From positions 62,001 through 126,000 of the forward strand of contig CALKNK010000013.1 of the NCBI GenBank assembly GCA_938091165.1: 64,000 nt of DNA, written 5' to 3'. Positions 7,789 to 15,807 of the stretch are shown here, piece by piece. Under the pieces are notes generated by a model that did no database searches, was not told the DNA's origin, and saw only the letters and a list, made by a program, of their open reading frames with translations. Source of the DNA: an uncultured Ilumatobacter sp. Lineage in GTDB: Bacteria > Actinomycetota > Acidimicrobiia > Acidimicrobiales > Ilumatobacteraceae. Positions within the stretch are counted from its first letter, which is position 1; each line of letters starts with the position of its first letter. A program made the position numbers and the translations under genes.

Positions 7789-8844
7789 CTAGCGCCCGAT
7801 GTGACGCAAGCGGGTCTGCACGTCAACGTACTCTGGGTCAATCTCGGCGATTGTTGCAAACCAGCGACGCGCTTTGATTGGGTCATTCAGTCGGTCGTAG
7901 AAGTCTGCCAGCACGTACCACTGGCGGAGATGGTGGTCCTTGACCGACTTGGTCTTCTTTGTCGCAGGCATCATCATTTCGATTGCAGCTGAAAGATTGC
8001 CGCGATCTGCGAGCGCACCAGCAGCAACAATCCGGCCCTCAGCCAGGATCTCGTGGCGCGGTGAGGACTCGCGAATGAGCAACCACACGCGCTCAACTGC
8101 CGACCAGCGTTCAAGCGCTCGGTAGCAGTCGGCGAGTGGTGGCAAAATCTCTTGGTTCTCGTGCAAGTCATGCGCAATCTCCAGCGAAGCAGCTGCCTGC
8201 TTGTACCTTCCAAGACGGTAATTCGCTAGGCCGACAACTTCGCGAGCAGCAGCGACACCAGGTGCCTCTTTGGCGATAGACGTAGCAATCCGCTTCGCTT
8301 CGTCGAAACGCTCCCGGTCGAGAGCTTCGCTCGCCTGTGCTAGCCGCTCCGACAACCGGGCTCCCCGCTGGGCCCCTAGCGCGTCATTTAGTTGCGCAGT
8401 AATCACAGGGTCGAGTTCAGGCGCCTCGCGTGGCGCTCGGCCTGAAGAACCGGCTCGCTGCGTTGCACTTCTCGCTGAACCCCGAACCGAGCCCTCGTCG
8501 ATCCACTGCTCGGTCGTACGAGCCTCGATCTTGGCGCGTTCTTGTTCCTTTACTACGGCGGGGTCAATTTCGGGCTTCGGACCCCGTCGACGTTTCACGT
8601 CCATCGAGCGGCGGTCGGCCTCTGTCAGCTGAGGTCGTTCTTGTTTAGACCGATTTTCGCGACCGGAGCCTTTACCATCACGCCGGTCGGATCGATTTGC
8701 ATCGCCTTCATATCCCCCACGGCCATCGCGGCCACCATTGTTCCGTGAGCCGCCTGACGAACTTCCAGAACTAGGACTGCCAACTCCAGAAACCGACTCG
8801 CTGTCGCTGCCGCGCGAGGAACTTGAGGATTGGTCACCAGGCAT
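7789..8844 (-). CDS. TPR-repeat protein with Ser/Gly/Arg-rich disordered N-terminus
   Basis: I start this 351-aa protein at ATG 8844, not at the longer open frame that runs into tyrS. A TAGCAT hexamer lies eight bases upstream (8853-8858), and the extra frame would be shadow of tyrS. Residues about 3-75 are low complexity, first Ser/Gly-rich, then Arg/Gly/Asp/Asn-rich. A charged linker follows, then a helical solenoid of tetratricopeptide-like repeats from about residue 150 to the end. A TPR gene just downstream of tyrS is a recurring actinobacterial neighbourhood. Function is unknown; the Arg/Gly-rich tail could bind nucleic acid. Confidence 0.8.
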   Translation of the reverse strand: MPGDQSSSSSRGSDSESVSGVGSPSSGSSSGGSRNNGGRDGRGGYEGDANRSDRRDGKGSGRENRSKQERPQLTEADRRSMDVKRRRGPKPEIDPAVVKEQERAKIEARTTEQWIDEGSVRGSARSATQRAGSSGRAPREAPELDPVITAQLNDALGAQRGARLSERLAQASEALDRERFDEAKRIATSIAKEAPGVAAAREVVGLANYRLGRYKQAAASLEIAHDLHENQEILPPLADCYRALERWSAVERVWLLIRESSPRHEILAEGRIVAAGALADRGNLSAAIEMMMPATKKTKSVKDHHLRQWYVLADFYDRLNDPIKARRWFATIAEIDPEYVDVQTRLRHIGR

Positions 8845-8852
8845 GGCCCAAG

Positions 8853-8858
8853 ATGCTA
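8853..8858 (-). promoter_or_regulatory. -10 hexamer of the TPR gene
   Basis: TAGCAT on the minus strand, eight bases before the ATG at 8844, and inside the untranslated gap after the tyrS stop. It fits the TANNNT-to-start spacing seen at many genes in this window. It is the main argument for the internal start. Confidence 0.45.
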
Positions 8859-8917
8859 CGTCGACCCACACACGTTTGCGTTTGTTTGGATGTTTTGGGG
8901 ATCCGGCACGGGCTTGC

Positions 8918-10195
8918 TCAATGATGTATTTCGACGAGGTGGTGAGACTTTTTCCCCTTACGCAAAAGCAGATACCGCCCGTGTAGCAGTTTCTGGCCAC
9001 TGAGCTGGTCTTTTTCACTAAGCTGCACCCCATTGACATAAAACGCGCGTTGGGCCAACGTGCGACGCGCGTCGCCGTTGGATTGTGCGAGCTCCGTGGC
9101 TACCAGGACCCCAACGGTGTCATCGAGTTCACTGACGGGCATCCGACTGTGCGGGATCTCGCAGGCGAGGATCTCGAACGCTGCTGCGGAGGCTCCGGTC
9201 GGATCCTTGCTAAACAGCAAGTCGGCCGCCTCGTTCGCTGCAGTTGCGGCTGCCCCTCCGTGGACGAGTGTGACCATGTCATCAGCCAACGTCTTCTGAC
9301 CTAGTCTTAACTGCGGTGCCTCTGCGTGACGGGCGGCGATAGCTCGAAGCTCGGCGACCGGCCGAAGCGAGAAGGTCAGGAGCTGCGCCTCAACGTCGTC
9401 GTCTGTTGTCTGCATCCAGTGCTGACGAAACTGGTACGGGCTGGTCTTGGCCGGATCCAGCCACACCCGCGCCCCCGTCGTCTTGCCGAGTTTAGTTCCG
9501 TCAGAGGATGTCAGGAGTGGCCAAGAAAAGGCATGCACGTGTGCCTGACGTTTGCGTCGAATGAGGTCGACACCAGAAATGATGTTGCCCCACTGGTCAG
9601 AACCACCGACTTGAATTGTGCATCCGAGATGGTCGTAGAGCCACAGGTAATCGTTTGCCTGGAGCAGCATGTAACTGAACTCGGTAAACGAAATGCCGTG
9701 CTCGGAGTTGATCCGAACCTTGATGCTCTCGCGAGCCAGCATTTGATTGACCGTGACGTGCTTTCCAACATCACGGAGAAAGTCAAGGACCGTGATCGGT
9801 TGTGTCCAGTCGCGGTTGTCGACCAGCATGCCGCGCCGCTCGTCGGTCAGATCAACGATGCGGCCAAGCTGCTCTTTGATCTTGGCGACGTTGTACGTCA
9901 ATGTCTCTTCGTCGAGCAGATTCCGCTCTTCGGATCGTCCGCCCGGGTCACCGACCATGCCGGTGGCACCGCCGGCTAACGCAATTGCCCGATGGCCGGC
10001 GTCTTGAAACCGGCGGAGCACCACCAAACCGATGAGGTTGCCTACGTGGAGACTGTCCGCCGTCGGGTCGCATCCGTAATAGACACCGGTCGAACCTTCG
10101 GCGAGCTGTGTCCGCAGGTAGTCACGTTCAGTCGAATCGTGGATGAGGTTTCGGGCTTCGAGGTCTGCGATTAGGTCGCCGTTCACGAGAGTCAT
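8918..10195 (-). CDS. tyrS: Tyrosyl-tRNA synthetase
   Basis: Charges tRNA-Tyr in the cytoplasm. The class I motifs are present: the HIGH-equivalent His50-Val-Gly-Asn in the Rossmann domain and the KMSKS-equivalent Lys235-Leu-Gly-Lys-Thr-Thr. The Gly-Gly-Ser-Asp-Gln-Trp-Gly-Asn tyrosine-binding segment lies at 198-205. The C-terminal 60 residues form an S4 RNA-binding domain that ends in a Lys/His-rich tail. The 425-aa length matches bacterial TyrS. It is divergent from the DUF2332 gene, with 26 bases between the starts, and has no leader long enough for a T-box. Confidence 0.97.
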   Translation of the reverse strand: MTLVNGDLIADLEARNLIHDSTERDYLRTQLAEGSTGVYYGCDPTADSLHVGNLIGLVVLRRFQDAGHRAIALAGGATGMVGDPGGRSEERNLLDEETLTYNVAKIKEQLGRIVDLTDERRGMLVDNRDWTQPITVLDFLRDVGKHVTVNQMLARESIKVRINSEHGISFTEFSYMLLQANDYLWLYDHLGCTIQVGGSDQWGNIISGVDLIRRKRQAHVHAFSWPLLTSSDGTKLGKTTGARVWLDPAKTSPYQFRQHWMQTTDDDVEAQLLTFSLRPVAELRAIAARHAEAPQLRLGQKTLADDMVTLVHGGAAATAANEAADLLFSKDPTGASAAAFEILACEIPHSRMPVSELDDTVGVLVATELAQSNGDARRTLAQRAFYVNGVQLSEKDQLSGQKLLHGRYLLLRKGKKSHHLVEIHH

Positions 10196-10221
10196 ATCGG
10201 GGTGAAGGCTACTCTCGCCTT
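10196..10221. promoter_or_regulatory. Overlapping divergent promoters of tyrS and the DUF2332 gene
   Basis: Two -10-like hexamers share two bases. TAGCCT on the minus strand (10206-10211) lies ten bases before the tyrS ATG. TACTCT on the plus strand (10210-10215) lies six bases before the DUF2332 ATG. Both transcripts would be leaderless or nearly so, and the two polymerases could not bind at once. The interpretation is inference. Confidence 0.5.
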
Positions 10222-11307
10222 ATGGATGACTCGGGTGACGAGTTCGAACTCAAGCGACGTTTTGCTGAATCCTCGGTCACTTCGCTACCGCGCGCCCCGC
10301 TCTACGCATCTCTTTCGGCCGGCGTTGCAGCGGACCCGAACCTTCACCGGATACTCCTCGACGCCCCGCCAACTCAACGACTTCCGGTACTCCTGTTCGC
10401 GAGTATCCACTCGCTGTTGCTTGCCGAACCGACCCACCCACTCGCCGACTGGTATCCGAACCTCCGATCTGTGCCGCGCCTGCCACAAGATGACGAGTTG
10501 ATGCCGACTTTCTCGACGTTCGTCCGCGATCACCTCAACGAGATCAAGCAGCTGGTGTCGACCCGGTCAACCCAGACGAATGAGGTCGGCCGTTCTCTCC
10601 TATTCCTCCCACCGCTCGGCATGATTACCCAAGAGGTTGGAGCCGTGACGATGGTTGATGTCGGTACAAGCGGCGGGTTGAACCTCTTGCTTGACAAGTT
10701 CACGTATCTTTACGAGCCCGACAATGGGACGCCGGCATCAACGGTGGGTGCAAGTTCGACCGTTTCTCTAACTACGTCCACGCGCGGTACGGTGCCGATT
10801 CCCGCCAGGCTCCCGTCGATCGCAGGACGGCTCGGTATCGACGCAAATCCAATTGATGTCACTAATGCCGAGCAGGCACGCTGGCTGGAGGCTTGTGTCT
10901 GGCCGGACCAACTCGAACGTTTTCGTCATCTCCGCTCCGCCATCGAACTGGCCAGAATCGATCCTCCTCGTATTGTGAAGGGAGATCTTGTGGCTGAAAT
11001 ATCCAAAGCTCTTGAGCGCGTCCGCCCGCTGGGCCACCCAGTGGTCACCAACTCGTGGGTTCTCAACTATCTCCACGGCAGCGATCGCGACGCATTCATG
11101 TGTGAGCTCGAACACATCGGTGCTGCGAGCAACCTGTCGTGGATCGCTGCGGAGGCGCCGGCACTCACCACTGGACTACCCTGGCCCTGCGAGATCGCTG
11201 AGAACGAGCAAACCCAACTCCTCCTCACCACATGGCGTGACGGCATCCGCACCGTCCGTCATCTCGCCCAATGTCATCCACACGGATTCTGGATGCATTG
11301 GCGTTGA
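10222..11307 (+). CDS. DUF2332 family protein (putative SAM-dependent methyltransferase fold)
   Basis: A 361-aa member of the DUF2332 family common in actinobacteria. The N-terminal half is helical, with many Pro, Leu and His. A methyltransferase-like motif follows in mid-protein (Met-Val-Asp-Val-Gly-Thr-Ser-Gly-Gly-Leu-Asn-Leu, about residues 146-157), and Thr-Asn-Ser-Trp-Val-Leu-Asn-Tyr occurs later. No reaction is established for the family that I know of. The ATG at 10222 has a TACTCT hexamer six bases upstream and no Shine-Dalgarno, so a leaderless transcript is likely. It diverges from tyrS and converges on an SDR gene across a hairpin. Confidence 0.8.
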   Translation: MDDSGDEFELKRRFAESSVTSLPRAPLYASLSAGVAADPNLHRILLDAPPTQRLPVLLFASIHSLLLAEPTHPLADWYPNLRSVPRLPQDDELMPTFSTFVRDHLNEIKQLVSTRSTQTNEVGRSLLFLPPLGMITQEVGAVTMVDVGTSGGLNLLLDKFTYLYEPDNGTPASTVGASSTVSLTTSTRGTVPIPARLPSIAGRLGIDANPIDVTNAEQARWLEACVWPDQLERFRHLRSAIELARIDPPRIVKGDLVAEISKALERVRPLGHPVVTNSWVLNYLHGSDRDAFMCELEHIGAASNLSWIAAEAPALTTGLPWPCEIAENEQTQLLLTTWRDGIRTVRHLAQCHPHGFWMHWR

Positions 11308-11329
11308 CCTGATAACACGCTTCGCTGAT

Positions 11330-11352
11330 CACTCCAGAAGGTAGTTGGAGTG
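11330..11352. terminator. Hairpin between convergent DUF2332 and SDR genes
   Basis: A perfect seven-base-pair stem CACTCCA/TGGAGTG with a nine-base loop lies between the two convergent stop codons and abuts the SDR stop at 11353. It has no T-tract on either strand. A bidirectional intrinsic or Rho-assisted terminator is the likely role. Confidence 0.5.
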
Positions 11353-12237
11353 CTAACGCGCCGCGTTGAGCTCGGCGAACAAGATTTCGCTCATAGAGTT
11401 GTCGTACGCAGCTTCGGGGTTTACTCGAACTGCGCTGTCGAGGGCGTAGGCATCGTCACCGACAAGAATCCGCCAGCGTTCGGCGAGGACGTCAGCGAGG
11501 ATGACCTTGGCTGCCTCGACTGCGGTCATGGGGGCGTTGTCGTGGAACATCTGATCAGCGACCGCCATCAGTTCACGTTCTTCATCGTTGAGTTTTCGGG
11601 TTCCAAAGTTCATCGAATTTTGAACAATCGACGTCCCGATGTGCCCAGGCATCACGACCGAGACCAGCACATGTGGCGCGTTGACCGCCATGTCAGTGAT
11701 CAACGCCTCGGTAAAGCCCTTCACGGCGAACTTTGCTGCGGAGTACGCCGTGTGCGGCCGGTCGGGACCGATCGAGGCCCAGAAGCCATTCACGCTGGAA
11801 GTATTGACGATGTGCCCCTCATCGGACGCAATTAGCGCGTCCAAGAACGCTAGAACACCCCAGCGCACACCGTTGAAACAAATATCAAAGCACCGGTCCC
11901 AGCTCTCTCGCGTGTCCGTGACCACGCTGCCGCCACCGCTCAGACCAGCGTTGTTGAACAACAAGTTGATGTGCTCGGTATCATGAGCCACAAGCACAGC
12001 ATCACGGAAGAGGAGCATCGCAGCCTCGTCACTCACGTCGCAAACATGGGTCGAGATCCGAATATCGGAAGCTGGCGCGGCGGCGCGAGCCAGCGTCGCG
12101 GTTTCCTGCATCCGCTCGTCGGAAAGATCACACATCGACACGTGGGCGCCAGCGGCAGCCAGTTGGACCACCAGCTCTCGGCCCATGCCAGTGCCGCCCC
12201 CCGTGACAACTGCGATCTTGCCTGCAAAGCTCTTCAT
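11353..12237 (-). CDS. Short-chain dehydrogenase/reductase (SDR)
   Basis: A 294-aa classical SDR. The nucleotide motif Thr12-Gly-Gly-Gly-Thr-Gly-Met-Gly19 points to an NAD(P)-binding Rossmann fold. Asp37 after the second strand favours NAD. Asn-Asn-Ala-Gly lies at 95-98, the catalytic Ser is in the Asn-Thr-Ser-Ser segment at 145-148, and Tyr165 and Lys169 complete the tetrad. The substrate is unknown; the long C-terminal part is like SDRs acting on lipids or steroids, but this is weak. A TAACTT hexamer seven bases before the ATG (12245-12250) suggests its own leaderless promoter. Confidence 0.9.
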   Translation of the reverse strand: MKSFAGKIAVVTGGGTGMGRELVVQLAAAGAHVSMCDLSDERMQETATLARAAAPASDIRISTHVCDVSDEAAMLLFRDAVLVAHDTEHINLLFNNAGLSGGGSVVTDTRESWDRCFDICFNGVRWGVLAFLDALIASDEGHIVNTSSVNGFWASIGPDRPHTAYSAAKFAVKGFTEALITDMAVNAPHVLVSVVMPGHIGTSIVQNSMNFGTRKLNDEERELMAVADQMFHDNAPMTAVEAAKVILADVLAERWRILVGDDAYALDSAVRVNPEAAYDNSMSEILFAELNAAR

Positions 12238-12244
12238 CAGCGCG

Positions 12245-12250
12245 AAGTTA
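12245..12250 (-). promoter_or_regulatory. -10 hexamer of the SDR gene
   Basis: TAACTT on the minus strand, seven bases before the ATG at 12237, in the 107-base gap after mpg. No Shine-Dalgarno fits in the seven bases left. This matches the leaderless pattern of the window. Confidence 0.4.
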
Positions 12251-12344
12251 CTGCCGACGAAGTCGCGACGAAGAGACGGCCGTGCTCCACCATGCTCGCC
12301 CTGTGCTTCCGCACACCGGCGTCAGTCACAGTCACGGCTCCCGC

Positions 12345-12956
12345 TCAGGCTGAAGAGCGAAGGGTCGCAGTACCTACCTCGTCGGCCGGCCCGGCCGGAA
12401 CACGAAAACGCCAGGGAGTTTCGATGCCCTTGGTAATGCCAACGCGTGGTCCGCTGCGGGGCACGAGCGGCGGCGGTTTTCCGTCGTCGACAATAGCAAC
12501 GGGCCCATCGAGCAGGTCTGCTCCGTCGTGACGGGCCCCAATGCCCAACGCCTGACAAAGCTTGCCCGGACCATTGGCTAAGTCAGCGTCGGGGCGTCCC
12601 ACACGCCGTCGACGCATCGCTTCAAAACCTTCGGTGGGCTCGACGGCACGGATCAAGACCGCTTGTCCGCTTCCGATCGGACCTGTCACGACGTTGACGC
12701 ATTGGTGGATGCCGTAGCTGAGGTAGACGTAGAGATGCCCGGCCGGGCCGAACATCACCGCGTTGCGCGACGTTTCTCCGTTGAACGTGTGACTCGCCGG
12801 ATCATCAGGCATGTAGGCCTCCACCTCAATGATCCGACCGCTGCACATGATTCCGGCAACATCGACGACCAGGCATTTCCCCAGCAGGTCTGGTGCGACC
12901 TCGGGCGCGTCACGCTCGAACCACGCTCGGTCGATCGTTTGCACCAGACCAGGCAC
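12345..12956 (-). CDS. mpg: 3-methyladenine DNA glycosylase (AAG/MPG family)
   Basis: Removes alkylated purines and hypoxanthine from DNA, starting base excision repair. The 203-aa protein matches the family length. The active-site segment Glu-Val-Glu46-Ala-Tyr48 corresponds to the catalytic Glu-Ala-Tyr of human AAG. The Arg-Asn-Ala-Val-Met-Phe and Leu-Tyr-Val-Tyr-Leu-Ser-Tyr-Gly-Ile-His segments are also typical. The ATG at 12956 follows the argH stop with no gap, so mpg is the last gene of the arginine operon and presumably follows ArgR control. No functional link between the two is evident. Confidence 0.95.
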   Translation of the reverse strand: MPGLVQTIDRAWFERDAPEVAPDLLGKCLVVDVAGIMCSGRIIEVEAYMPDDPASHTFNGETSRNAVMFGPAGHLYVYLSYGIHQCVNVVTGPIGSGQAVLIRAVEPTEGFEAMRRRRVGRPDADLANGPGKLCQALGIGARHDGADLLDGPVAIVDDGKPPPLVPRSGPRVGITKGIETPWRFRVPAGPADEVGTATLRSSA

Positions 12957-14408
12957 TCAGTCGACCGAAGCGAGGTCTCGGATTGCAGTGATCTCATCGG
13001 CGACCATGGTGCGATACGACGCCACCTGCTCCTCCCGCGCCGCCGGCCCGGCAGCCCCACGCGAGGTCCGCATCTTGACACCCACGCCCGGACGGACCAA
13101 TGCTGCTGCGTCTGGCCCGAGCACTGGGTCAGCTGCCACGAGGTCGGCCAAGCGACCTTTGCCGGCGAGGCAAGCCTGCACATGGCCACCGACGACAGCG
13201 TGCGCCTCTCGGAACGGCATACCGTCACGCACGAGAAACTCAGCGAGGTCGGTCGCAGCCATAGTCTCCTCATCAGCGGCTGCTGCCATTGCGTCGGTGT
13301 TAAATGTTGCCGTGGCAATCATGCCGGTCAATGCGGCGACCGCGAGCGTGACTTGGTCGACCGAGTCGAACAGCGGCTCCTTATCTTCCTGGAGGTCCCG
13401 GTTGTACGCCATCGGCAGACCCTTGAGCGTAGCCAACAAACCAGTCAGATTGCCGATCAGACGACCGCTCTTGCCGCGAGCCAATTCCGCGATGTCGGGG
13501 TTCTTCTTCTGGGGCAACATCGAGGAGCCGGTGGCATAGCCGTCGTCGAGCCGAGCAAAGCCAAACTCGCCTGAGGTCCAAAGCACCCACTCCTCTCCGA
13601 TGCGGGAGAGGTGGATACCGATAAGCGCAAGGTTGAACACGGCCTCAGCCACGAAATCCCGGTCACTCACTGCATCAAGGCTGTTGTCGAATGCCTTAGC
13701 AAAACCGAGGTCTGCGGCGTTGCCGACAGGGTCGATCGGGAGCGACGAGCCGGCGAGCGCGCCGGCGCCAAGCGGTGACACGTCGAGGCGATGCAATGTG
13801 TCAACGAGTCGGCTGACATCACGGCCCAGCGCCCATCCATGTGCCATCAGATGGTGCGAGAGCAACACTGGTTGGGCGCGTTGCAGGTGGGTGTAGCCGG
13901 GCAGGTACGCGTCGCCTGCCTCAAGCGCTTGGTCGAGCAAGGCTTCCTGCATCTCGATGAGGCGGATGGCAACATCTTTCAGTTCGCGCTTGCACCAGAG
14001 CCGAAAGGCGGTGGCCACCTGGTCGTTTCGGCTTCGGGCGGTGTGGAGCTTGCCGCCTGCTGCACCGGCAATCTCGGTGACTCGGCGTTCGATGGCGGTG
14101 TGGATGTCCTCGTCACTATCGACGAAATGGAACCCGCTGCCCTCAATCTCGTCAGCGACTTGGTCGAGTGCACCGAGGATCGCGTTGCGCTCGTCCTCGG
14201 TCAGCAATCCGACGCGGGCAAGTCCCCGAACGTGGCCCTTGGAACCGGCGATGTCGTCGCGCCACATTCGCTGGTCGTACGGAAGGCTGACGGTGTAGGC
14301 CAGCAGCGACTCTGACGGGCCACCAGTGAAGCGACCGTGCCATAACGTCTTGGCCTGCTCCGGCAAGTGTGCGTCGCGCGCGAATTCATTCTTGTCATCG
14401 AGATCCAT
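12957..14408 (-). CDS. argH: Argininosuccinate lyase
   Basis: Splits argininosuccinate into arginine and fumarate, the last step of arginine synthesis. The protein is 483 aa. The fumarase/aspartase-superfamily signature Gly294-Ser-Ser-Met-Leu-Pro-Gln-Lys-Lys-Asn-Pro304 is intact, as are the Thr-His pair in Gly-Tyr-Thr-His-Leu-Gln (about 171-176) and Ala-Arg-Ser-Arg-Asn-Asp at 124-129. It is separated from argR by a 32-base gap and directly joined to mpg. argG, which makes its substrate, is not in the window. Confidence 0.97.
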   Translation of the reverse strand: MDLDDKNEFARDAHLPEQAKTLWHGRFTGGPSESLLAYTVSLPYDQRMWRDDIAGSKGHVRGLARVGLLTEDERNAILGALDQVADEIEGSGFHFVDSDEDIHTAIERRVTEIAGAAGGKLHTARSRNDQVATAFRLWCKRELKDVAIRLIEMQEALLDQALEAGDAYLPGYTHLQRAQPVLLSHHLMAHGWALGRDVSRLVDTLHRLDVSPLGAGALAGSSLPIDPVGNAADLGFAKAFDNSLDAVSDRDFVAEAVFNLALIGIHLSRIGEEWVLWTSGEFGFARLDDGYATGSSMLPQKKNPDIAELARGKSGRLIGNLTGLLATLKGLPMAYNRDLQEDKEPLFDSVDQVTLAVAALTGMIATATFNTDAMAAAADEETMAATDLAEFLVRDGMPFREAHAVVGGHVQACLAGKGRLADLVAADPVLGPDAAALVRPGVGVKMRTSRGAAGPAAREEQVASYRTMVADEITAIRDLASVD

Positions 14409-14440
14409 GGAGGCCTTTCAATCCGCCGTTCGCCGTCGAC

Positions 14441-14905
14441 TCAGTCGAGTCCAGCGAAGTCTTTCAAGTTCTTGCAGAGATCTGTGCCATCGGCGTTGAC
14501 CGAAATGCACATCAGCGTGTCGTCACCAGCCACGGTGCCGAGCAGACCGTCGGGCCGGCTGCGGTCGAGCGCTGAGGCAACGACGTGAGCACACCCGGGC
14601 GGGGTGCGTAACACCACAATGTTGCCGGAGACCGCCACTTCGGCGACCCACTCCCCCATCACGCGCCGTAGCTGATCAACCGGTGCAATCCGGTCGGGCG
14701 CAAATTCTGGAATGGCGTACACCGTGTTTCCCCCGGGGACCCGCACCTTGACCGCGCCGATGTCATCGAGGTCGCGCGACACCGTTGCTTGCGTGGCGTC
14801 GATGCCTTCAGCCGCCAGCAGGTCGATCAGATCGGGTTGGCTCGTCACTTCATGATCGCCGACGAGTCGTACAATGAGGGTTTGACGCTGCACCTTGCTG
14901 GTCAT
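14441..14905 (-). CDS. argR: Arginine repressor ArgR
   Basis: Arginine-dependent hexameric repressor of arginine genes. I start it at ATG 14905, which overlaps the argF stop by four bases; the longer open frame upstream is argF shadow. The 154-aa product has the ArgR N-terminal winged helix (Thr-Gln-Ala-Thr-Val-Ser-Arg-Asp-Leu near residues 40-48). The C-terminal arginine-binding and oligomerisation domain carries Gly-Thr-Val-Ala-Gly-Asp-Asp-Thr near 126-133. It lies inside the operon it is expected to control, so it should autoregulate through the ARG boxes before argC. Confidence 0.95.
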   Translation of the reverse strand: MTSKVQRQTLIVRLVGDHEVTSQPDLIDLLAAEGIDATQATVSRDLDDIGAVKVRVPGGNTVYAIPEFAPDRIAPVDQLRRVMGEWVAEVAVSGNIVVLRTPPGCAHVVASALDRSRPDGLLGTVAGDDTLMCISVNADGTDLCKNLKDFAGLD

Positions 14906-15807
14906 GTCTCCACCCCCATCAAGAACGCAAGTGCGCCCCGTGCGGCGTGCATCCGGTTCTGCCCCTGCTGAAACACGACTGAGCGTGGGCCGTCGATGAC
15001 CGATGCTGCGACCTCGAAGCCGCGGTAGGCCGGCAGGCAATGCATGAAGATAGATTCGGGACCCGCAGCATCCATCATGGCGTCGTCCACGGTGAAGCCG
15101 TCGAACTTCTGTCGCTTGGCTTCTTTGTCCGCTTCTTCACCCATAGACACCCAAGTATCGGTGTGCACTGCGTGAGCCCCGACAACCATCTCGATTGGTC
15201 GGTTGCCCTGTTCAACTGATGCGGCGCCAAGCAGGAGAATGCGGTCAATCTCAGCGTCGTCGGCCTCGAAGCCGATCGGGCAAGCGAGGCGGATGTGCAT
15301 CCCCAGTCGGGCTGAGATTTCAGCCAGCGATCGAGCGACGTTGTTGTAATCACCGACGTACGCCACCGTTTGGCCTGCGAGGCCTCCGAGGCGCTGACGC
15401 ATCGTCAGCGCATCAGCGAAGGCCTGCAACGGATGGGAATGATCGCTGAGCATGTTGACAACGGGCACGTTCGCGACGGCGGCGAGCCGGATGATGGTCG
15501 AGTGGTCGTACACGCGGGCGGCGATCAACGCGTGGAATCCTTCCATGATCCGCGCCACGTCTTCCACCGGCTCGCGGATGTCGAATCCGACTTCTTCGCC
15601 GCGTGTGAACACCGGGTGGCCACCAAGCTGGATGACCGCCATTTCCATCGAATGCCGAGTCCGAGCCGACGACTTTTCAAAGATCAGCGCTGCACCTTGG
15701 CCCGTGAGCGGCCGAGGCAAGTCGGCCAGCGGGACCTCGGCGAGGTCAAGCATCGCCGTGACCTCCGCGGCACTGAAGTCCGCGATGTCGATGAGGTGGC
15801 GGGTCAT
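14902..15807 (-). CDS. argF: Ornithine carbamoyltransferase
   Basis: Joins ornithine and carbamoyl phosphate to give citrulline. The 301-aa protein has the carbamoyl-phosphate motif as Ser46-Ser-Ala-Arg-Thr-Arg51, where most family members have Ser-Thr-Arg-Thr; the Ala for Ser/Thr change is conservative. The ornithine-side catalytic loop His256-Cys-Leu-Pro259 is intact. The Asp-His-Ser-His-Pro-Leu-Gln segment is also present. It overlaps argD and argR by four bases each, so it is translationally coupled to both. Carbamoyl phosphate would come from carAB elsewhere in the window. Confidence 0.95.
   Translation of the reverse strand: MTRHLIDIADFSAAEVTAMLDLAEVPLADLPRPLTGQGAALIFEKSSARTRHSMEMAVIQLGGHPVFTRGEEVGFDIREPVEDVARIMEGFHALIAARVYDHSTIIRLAAVANVPVVNMLSDHSHPLQAFADALTMRQRLGGLAGQTVAYVGDYNNVARSLAEISARLGMHIRLACPIGFEADDAEIDRILLLGAASVEQGNRPIEMVVGAHAVHTDTWVSMGEEADKEAKRQKFDGFTVDDAMMDAAGPESIFMHCLPAYRGFEVAASVIDGPRSVVFQQGQNRMHAARGALAFLMGVET

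Noticed and set aside
9326..9979. Plus-strand open frame inside tyrS
   Set aside because: It is antisense to conserved TyrS motifs and shows no domain.
10196..10221. T-box leader for tyrS
   Set aside because: Only 26 bases lie between the divergent starts, so no T-box can fit.
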